From positions 62,001 to 126,000 of the forward strand of contig JAEILR010000028.1 of NCBI GenBank assembly GCA_016109435.1: 64,000 nt of DNA, written 5' to 3'. Origin of the DNA: Methanomassiliicoccus sp. (GTDB taxonomy: Archaea > Thermoplasmatota > Thermoplasmata > Methanomassiliicoccales > Methanomassiliicoccaceae). The notes beneath the pieces were generated by a model. It worked only from the letters and a program-made list of their open reading frames with translations. It was not told the DNA's origin and searched no databases. Shown piece after piece: positions 58,999 through 64,000 of the stretch; the stretch's first letter is position 1, and each line of letters begins with the position of its first letter. The position numbers and the translations under genes were made by a program.

Positions 58999-60750
58999 AT
59001 GATGCAAGAGGCCGAACCCACCGGGAAAGATCTGGAAGGCATGATCGAGGAGGCCCCTGCCTCTGCCAAGGACGGCACCAAGGACAAAGTAAGGGACGGT
59101 TACCTGAAGTTCCTGCGCCGGCTGGCGCCCAACCGGGCGTCCCGCGTGCGGATGTCCGCCGCGGAGGTGGAGCAACGCCTCGAGTGGTCCAAGGGGCGCG
59201 GCTCGGTGGTCACCGAGATCCCCAAGATAGAGGACCCCGCGGTGGAGACCACCGAGGTGTACCCCATCAACGAGCCGTACTCCTACGTCCGCATCACCTA
59301 CAACAACGACACCAGCGAGTACTTCATGGAGTGCCTGGAGCCGAAGCTCACGGCCGAGGACGAGAAGCTCCTCAACCTCATCAAGGACACCCTGGGCCGG
59401 ACGCTGGGGTACGAGTGGGACAAGCTCACCGTGCTGGACAAGAAGGAGTACCTGGTGGAGAGCGTGGAATCGTTCATCCACAGCCGGGGGGTCAAGGTTA
59501 CCCCGCTGCTGAAAAAGAAGCTCAACTACTACATTCTGAGGGACTTCGTCGGCTATGGTAAGATGGACATCCCCATGCGCGACGAGAACATCGAGGACAT
59601 CTCCTGCGACGGGGTGAGCGTACCGCTTTTCGTCTACCACCGCAAGTACGGCAGCATCAAGACCGGCCTGGTGTTCGACGACGAGGACGCCCTCAACTCC
59701 TACGTGGTGGCCCTGGGGCAGCGCTCCGGGAAGCAGATCTCGGTCTCCAGCCCCATCCTCGACGGCACCTCGCCGGAAGGCCACCGTATCCAGGCCACCT
59801 ATGCCCGGGAGGTCACCACCCGGGGAGCGACCTTCACCATCCGCCGGTTCAAGGACAAGCCCTGGACCCCGGTGGACCTGGTGAGGACCAAGACCGCCAG
59901 CGCGGAGATGGTAGCATACTTCTGGCTGGGCGTGGAGAACGGGGAATCGATGATCATCTGCGGCGGGACCGCCTCGGGAAAGACGTCCACCCTCAATTCC
60001 ATCGCCCTGTTCATACCCCCGGGAGCGAAGATCGTCACCATGGAGGATACCAGGGAGATAAACCTCCCGCACATGAACTGGATCCCCGGCACCACCCGCT
60101 CGGGGGTGGGAGAGAAGGGGCCGGACGGCAAGTCGCCGGGGGAGATCGACATGTACGACCTGATGCGCGCCTCCCTCCGGCAGCGGCCGAACTACATCAT
60201 CGTCGGTGAGGTCAGGGGCAAGGAGACGTACACCATGTTCCAGGCCATGGCCACCGGACATACCACCTTCTCGACCATGCACGCGGATTCCGTGCAATCG
60301 ATGGTCAACAGGCTGGAGAACCAGCCCATCAACTGTCCTCGCATCCTGCTCACGGCGCTGCGCAACGTGGTCATCCAGTCCCAGGTCCGGGTCGGCCAGG
60401 ACCTCGCCAGGCGGATGAAACAGGTCATCGAGATCGTCGGCTTCGAGCCGGACACCAACGAGCTCATATCCAACACCGTGTACGAGTGGGACCAGCCCAC
60501 CGACCGGTTCGTCTACAAGGGCCACAGCTTCCTGTTCGACAAGATCATGGAGATGAAGAACCTCACCCACGAGGAGATGATGAGCGAGTTCGACCGCCGG
60601 GTCGACCTCATCAAGTACATGGTCTTCCGCAACTTCGCGGACCACCGCAGGATCTGGGAGCTCATCAACCAGTACTACAAGGACCCCGACAAGACCATCA
60701 AGCGGGTCCGCAAGGAGCTGCAGGACGGGGGGGTGGCCGCAAGTGCCTGA
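58999..60750 (+). CDS. Type II/IV secretion ATPase (TadA/VirB11-FlaI type), copy 1
   Basis: The 583-residue ATPase has a long N-terminal domain, then Walker A MIICGGTASGKTSTLNSIAL, an Asp box IVTMEDTREINLPHMNWIPG and the Walker B/His-box region RPNYIIVGEVRGKETYTMFQ and ATGHTTFSTMHADSVQSMV. These are typical of TadA/FlaI hexameric motors for type IV pili or archaella. It follows the pilin-like gene after 6 nt and a GGTGAG site, and overlaps the first TadC-type gene by 8 nt. ATG 59002 is an alternative start. Confidence 0.94.
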   Translation: MMQEAEPTGKDLEGMIEEAPASAKDGTKDKVRDGYLKFLRRLAPNRASRVRMSAAEVEQRLEWSKGRGSVVTEIPKIEDPAVETTEVYPINEPYSYVRITYNNDTSEYFMECLEPKLTAEDEKLLNLIKDTLGRTLGYEWDKLTVLDKKEYLVESVESFIHSRGVKVTPLLKKKLNYYILRDFVGYGKMDIPMRDENIEDISCDGVSVPLFVYHRKYGSIKTGLVFDDEDALNSYVVALGQRSGKQISVSSPILDGTSPEGHRIQATYAREVTTRGATFTIRRFKDKPWTPVDLVRTKTASAEMVAYFWLGVENGESMIICGGTASGKTSTLNSIALFIPPGAKIVTMEDTREINLPHMNWIPGTTRSGVGEKGPDGKSPGEIDMYDLMRASLRQRPNYIIVGEVRGKETYTMFQAMATGHTTFSTMHADSVQSMVNRLENQPINCPRILLTALRNVVIQSQVRVGQDLARRMKQVIEIVGFEPDTNELISNTVYEWDQPTDRFVYKGHSFLFDKIMEMKNLTHEEMMSEFDRRVDLIKYMVFRNFADHRRIWELINQYYKDPDKTIKRVRKELQDGGVAASA

Positions 60751-61786
60751 GATCTCCGATTCATTCACCAAGTTCGATTCCAAGAAGAACAAGAACTACA
60801 CCAAGACGATGAGGACGACCGAGCAGCAGGCCGAGAAGCGTGGCCCCCGCCTCATCCGGCTGCAGGACGGAGCGCTCCCGGACTACATCGCCCTGACCCC
60901 GTACCAGATGTTCTGCTGGCGGGTCATGGGGAAGGCGGTCAAGCTGAGGTCCAAGCCCAATCCCAAGCTGGAGCTGCAGCTGCAGCAGGCCCACATGAGG
61001 ATGCGTCCGGAGGAGTACGTCGCGTACATCTGGATGAGCACCCTCATCGCCCTCATAGCCAGCCTGGCGGTGGCCTCCCTGTTCGGCGGTGTGCTCCTGG
61101 CGCTGCTGCACGTCCAGGCCGCCCTGGTGCTGGTGTTCTTCGTCCTCCTGGTAGCCATCCCCCCGATGATCGTCTACATGATGCTGATGTCCGTCCCCGG
61201 CTCCAAGGCCAAGACCAGAGCGAGGGACATCAACAAGCGCATCGGCCCGGCCATGAGCTTCATCTCCGCCATGGCCTCCGCCGACGTCAACGTGGACGTC
61301 ATCTTCAAGGAGCTGGCGAAGCAGGACATCTACGGCGAGATCAAGAACGAGGCCGCCTGGATCACCAGGGACACCGAGCTACTGGGCATCGATATCCTCA
61401 CCGCCATCAACCGCGCCGCGCAGAGGACCCCCTCGATCAAGTTCCAGGAGTTCCTCCAGGGTGTGGTCACCAGCTCCACCTCGGGCGGGCAGCTCAAGCC
61501 CTACTTCCTGCAGAAGGCCGAGCAGTACGAGAAGGAGGCCAAGCTGGAGATGCGCTCCCAGCTGGAGACCCTGGGCCTGATGGCGGAGACCTTCGTCACC
61601 GTGGTGGTGGCGTTCCCGCTGTTCCTGGTGGTCATCATGGCCATCATGGCCATCGTGCCCGGCGGAGGCGGGGACACTTCCATGACCGTGCTCCTGCTGG
61701 AGATCGTCGTCGGGCTGATGATCCCCCTGTCCCAGTTCGGTTTCATATTCTTCATCTGGAACATGACCAAGGAGTCGACGATGTGA
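60743..61786 (+). CDS. TadC/FlaJ-like pilus membrane protein, copy 1
   Basis: The 347-residue platform protein starts with GTG overlapping the ATPase by 8 nt. It has membrane pairs IALIASLAVASLFGGVLLAL and VFFVLLVAIPPMIVYMMLMS, a cytoplasmic T2SF-like domain (GPAMSFISAMASADVNVDVI, FQEFLQGVVTSSTSGGQL), and C-terminal helices AETFVTVVVAFPLFLVVIMA and a final pair. It would anchor the ATPase in the membrane. Confidence 0.92.
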   Translation: MPEISDSFTKFDSKKNKNYTKTMRTTEQQAEKRGPRLIRLQDGALPDYIALTPYQMFCWRVMGKAVKLRSKPNPKLELQLQQAHMRMRPEEYVAYIWMSTLIALIASLAVASLFGGVLLALLHVQAALVLVFFVLLVAIPPMIVYMMLMSVPGSKAKTRARDINKRIGPAMSFISAMASADVNVDVIFKELAKQDIYGEIKNEAAWITRDTELLGIDILTAINRAAQRTPSIKFQEFLQGVVTSSTSGGQLKPYFLQKAEQYEKEAKLEMRSQLETLGLMAETFVTVVVAFPLFLVVIMAIMAIVPGGGGDTSMTVLLLEIVVGLMIPLSQFGFIFFIWNMTKESTM

Positions 61787-61795
61787 GGTGGTGGC

Positions 61796-62695
61796 ATGGC
61801 CGAGGATATAATTGACCTGGATCAACTGGACCTTAAGAAACTGGACTACAGCCAGACCATCCTCATCGCCAGCGTGGTAGTGGCAGTGCTGCTGTTCGTC
61901 GTCGCCTTCCTCGAGGCCATCGGCGGCCTGGACACCCCCCTGCTGTGGATCGACTTCGTCGTCCTGGGCCTGATGGCCATCACCGGACCGTACGGATTCT
62001 ACAAGAGCATGCAGAGGAAGAAGATCAGGGATATCGAGGTCCGCCTGCCCGAGTTCCTGAGGGACGTGGCCGAGGCCGGGCGGTTCGGCATGACCCTGGC
62101 CCAGGCCATCAAGGTGGCCTCTCGGGGCCGCTACGGGAAGCTGACCCCGGAGATCCGCAGGATGGCCGCCCAGATCGACTGGGGAGTGCCCGCCTCGGAG
62201 GCCATGCGCCTGTTCTCGGAGAGGGTCAACACCCCCCTGGTCAAGAGGATGACCTCCATCATCATCAAGGCCAACGATGCCGGCGGGTCGGTTTCCGACG
62301 TGCTGTCCATGGTGGCCCACGACGCCCGGGAGTCCATGCTCAACCAGGCCGAGCGCAAGATCGCGATGTCCACCTACATGGTGGTCATCTACATCGCCTT
62401 CGCGGTGTTCATCGCCACCATCTTCATCCTCAACTCGACCTTCCTGCCCAAAATGATCGAGGCCGGCCAATCGGTGGCCGCGGGGGCCGAGGCGGCCGGG
62501 GTCACCAGCCTGCCGGTGTCCATCAAGACCGACGTCATCCCCACCATCCAGATGCTGTTCATCATCTCGGTGGCCATCCACGCCTTCGGGGACGGGATCC
62601 TCGCCGGAGTGCTGGCCGACGGGCAGATCTCATCGGGAATGAAGCACGCGTTCATCATGCTGCTCATCGGGCTGCTGGGAACGAGGGTGATCTGA
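61796..62695 (+). CDS. TadC/FlaJ-like pilus membrane protein, copy 2
   Basis: The 299-residue protein is a second T2SF platform with two N-terminal helices (SQTILIASVVVAVLLFVVAF, DFVVLGLMAITGPYGFY), a cytoplasmic domain (RLPEFLRDVAEAGRFGMTLA, NDAGGSVSDVLSMVAHDARE) and C-terminal helices VVIYIAFAVFIATIFILNST and TIQMLFIISVAIHAFGDGIL. It differs from copy 1 in sequence, so the two probably form a heterodimeric platform as TadB/TadC do. GAGGTGGTGGC precedes the ATG. Confidence 0.92.
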   Translation: MAEDIIDLDQLDLKKLDYSQTILIASVVVAVLLFVVAFLEAIGGLDTPLLWIDFVVLGLMAITGPYGFYKSMQRKKIRDIEVRLPEFLRDVAEAGRFGMTLAQAIKVASRGRYGKLTPEIRRMAAQIDWGVPASEAMRLFSERVNTPLVKRMTSIIIKANDAGGSVSDVLSMVAHDARESMLNQAERKIAMSTYMVVIYIAFAVFIATIFILNSTFLPKMIEAGQSVAAGAEAAGVTSLPVSIKTDVIPTIQMLFIISVAIHAFGDGILAGVLADGQISSGMKHAFIMLLIGLLGTRVI

Positions 62696-62696
62696 C

Positions 62697-64000
62697 ATGG
62701 ACGAAGCGATGAGGCAGGAGGAGATCGAGCCCCTGTTCCAGGAGGAGCAGGGGCCGGAGAAGCTGTCCATAACCTCCAGGTACCTGTCGTTCCTGGCCAA
62801 GGTCAAGAAGAAGCCCATGCGGGTGAGGCTGCCCACCAACGTGATGTCCGAGTCCAAGGTGGTCACCGAGATACCCAAGCTGTCCGACCCGGAGGTGGAG
62901 GAGGTCGAGATCGTCCCGGTGGAGGAGCCGTACTCGTACGTGCGCATCAAGTACGACGGCATCGCCGGGGAGTACCTCTATGAGGTCATCGAGCCCCGGC
63001 TGACCTCCGACGAGCAGTCCATACTGGACGTGCTCAAGGGAGCGCTCATCGTGTCCATCAACCTGGCCGACACCAAGGACATCGAGGAGAAGCGCAACAT
63101 CCTCGACCGGGCCGCGGAGAAACTGCTGCACAAGCTGCAGGTGGAGCTGGACCCGGTATCCAAACAAAGGATCGCCTACTACCTGCGCCGGGACTTCACC
63201 GGCTACGGGGTCATCAACGTCATGATGGTCGACCCCAACATCGAGGACTGCTCCTGCGACGGGATCGACATCCCCCTGTACATCTACCACCGCAAGTACG
63301 GCAGCATCAAGAGCAACATCAAGTTCGAGAAGGAGGACGAGCTGGACGCCTACGTCGTGTGGCTGGCCCAGAAGTGCGGCAAGCACATCTCGGTAGCGAA
63401 CCCGCTACTGGACGCTACCATACCCGACGGGTCCAGGCTGAACGCCACACTGGGGAAGCACGTCACCAAGAGAGGCTCCTCCTTCACCATAAGCCGGTTC
63501 AAGGACAACCCCTTCACCCCGGTGGACCTGCTGAGGTTCAAGACCATGTCCACCGAGATGATGGCCTACCTGTGGATATCGGTGGAGTTCGGCTCCTCCA
63601 TGCTCGTCTGCGGCGGAACGGCCTCAGGCAAGACCACCACGCTCAACGCCATCCTGCTGTTCATCCCTCCTCAGATGAAGATCGTCAGCATCGAGGACAC
63701 CAGGGAACTCAACCTTCCGCACGAGAACTGGATCCCCGGCCTGACCAGAGAGGGCTTCGGAGGCAGGACCGGAGCGGTCAGCGGCACCATCAACATGTTC
63801 GACCTGCTCACCGCCGCCCTGAGGCAGAGGCCCCAGTACCTGATGGTCGGTGAGGTCCGGGGCAAGGAGGCATACGTCGTCTTCCAGGCCATGGCCACCG
63901 GCCACATATCGTACTCCACGTTCCACGCCGAGGACGTGCAGGCCATGGTCCACAGACTGGAGAACGACCCCATCGACCTCCCCCGCGCTCTCCTCACCGC
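62697..64000 (+). CDS. Type II/IV secretion ATPase, copy 2 (runs off the window)
   Basis: About 434 residues are visible with no stop before the edge. It has Walker A MLVCGGTASGKTTTLNAILL, IVSIEDTRELNLPHENWIPG, RPQYLMVGEVRGKEAYVVFQ and ATGHISYSTFHAEDVQAMV, so the catalytic core is intact. It parallels copy 1 in order of domains but its N-terminal region differs in detail. It begins 1 nt after the second platform protein's stop (TGACATGG). Confidence 0.94.
   Translation, partial: MDEAMRQEEIEPLFQEEQGPEKLSITSRYLSFLAKVKKKPMRVRLPTNVMSESKVVTEIPKLSDPEVEEVEIVPVEEPYSYVRIKYDGIAGEYLYEVIEPRLTSDEQSILDVLKGALIVSINLADTKDIEEKRNILDRAAEKLLHKLQVELDPVSKQRIAYYLRRDFTGYGVINVMMVDPNIEDCSCDGIDIPLYIYHRKYGSIKSNIKFEKEDELDAYVVWLAQKCGKHISVANPLLDATIPDGSRLNATLGKHVTKRGSSFTISRFKDNPFTPVDLLRFKTMSTEMMAYLWISVEFGSSMLVCGGTASGKTTTLNAILLFIPPQMKIVSIEDTRELNLPHENWIPGLTREGFGGRTGAVSGTINMFDLLTAALRQRPQYLMVGEVRGKEAYVVFQAMATGHISYSTFHAEDVQAMVHRLENDPIDLPRALLT

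Noticed and set aside
58000-60792. Long minus-strand open frame (about 930 codons) across the pilin and ATPase genes
   Set aside because: It spans two real genes on the other strand and encodes a His/Val/Gly/Asp/Leu-biased sequence, the usual antisense effect of GC-rich codon bias.
1-64000. Insertion sequences, integrases, prophage genes or CRISPR arrays
   Set aside because: No transposase, integrase, terminal inverted repeats or regularly spaced repeats were seen on either strand.

Overview
The window is archaeal, GC-rich (roughly 60% or more by eye) and reads as one contiguous chromosomal piece. The archaeal markers are a tRNA with a bulge-helix-bulge intron, deoxyhypusine synthase, Lhr helicase, DUF531, DUF116 and DUF169 families, TATA boxes placed 25-30 nt upstream of RNA genes, SipW-type and class III signal peptides, and frequent ATGA or TGATG gene overlaps. 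An intact Ech [NiFe] hydrogenase, an HdrD-type heterodisulfide reductase subunit and a hydrogenase-4-like membrane complex point to a strictly anaerobic, probably methanogenic euryarchaeon. A high-GC member of the Thermoplasmata/Methanomassiliicoccales is my best guess. That placement is inference, because no 16S rRNA or mcr gene is present.

Positions 1-11000 carry housekeeping and stress genes: DUF523/DUF1722, SOUL, MsrA, an intron-containing CAU tRNA, a two-domain fasciclin protein with a DNA-level internal duplication, an MFS transporter, DUF169, an aconitase X-like dehydratase, a methyltransferase, a MscS channel, a CBS protein and DUF116. Positions 11000-26500 hold two tandem paralogous secreted proteins, an aldo/keto reductase, an Fe-S protein, TPR and membrane proteins, a NYN nuclease with three OST-HTH/LOTUS domains, an AsnC-like regulator, a minimal SMC/RecF-like ATPase, a rhodanese, an FAD amine oxidase, an HTH-fused DNA methyltransferase and a thioredoxin-like protein.

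Positions 26496-41783 are the bioenergetic core. The echABCDEF operon (minus strand) has all four Ni-ligand cysteines. A divergent universal-stress gene separates it from a seven-gene hydrogenase-4-like operon (order B-C-E-F-G-H-I) whose large subunit has lost every Ni ligand but keeps the antiporter-like membrane subunits and Fe-S subunits, as in energy-converting hydrogenase-related (Ehr) complexes. A rubrerythrin-like protein and HdrD follow. Electrons from H2 or ferredoxin could be balanced among Ech, the Ehr-like complex and HdrD, with ion translocation.

Positions 41900-47492 hold Lhr, a FAH-family hydrolase, RlmE and PurM. Positions 47496-51729 form a surface operon of a TasA/camelysin-like protein, a SipW-type signal peptidase, a Kelch-like secreted protein and a membrane-anchored partner with a triple peptide repeat in its tail. 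Positions 51900-56913 hold DUF531, deoxyhypusine synthase, a small protein, a candidate structured RNA, a coiled-coil KaiC-like ATPase, a SecB-like protein and tRNA-Phe. The window ends (58036-64000) inside a type IV pilus/Tad-like operon with a pilin-like protein, two secretion ATPases and two TadC/FlaJ-type membrane proteins; the second ATPase runs off the edge.
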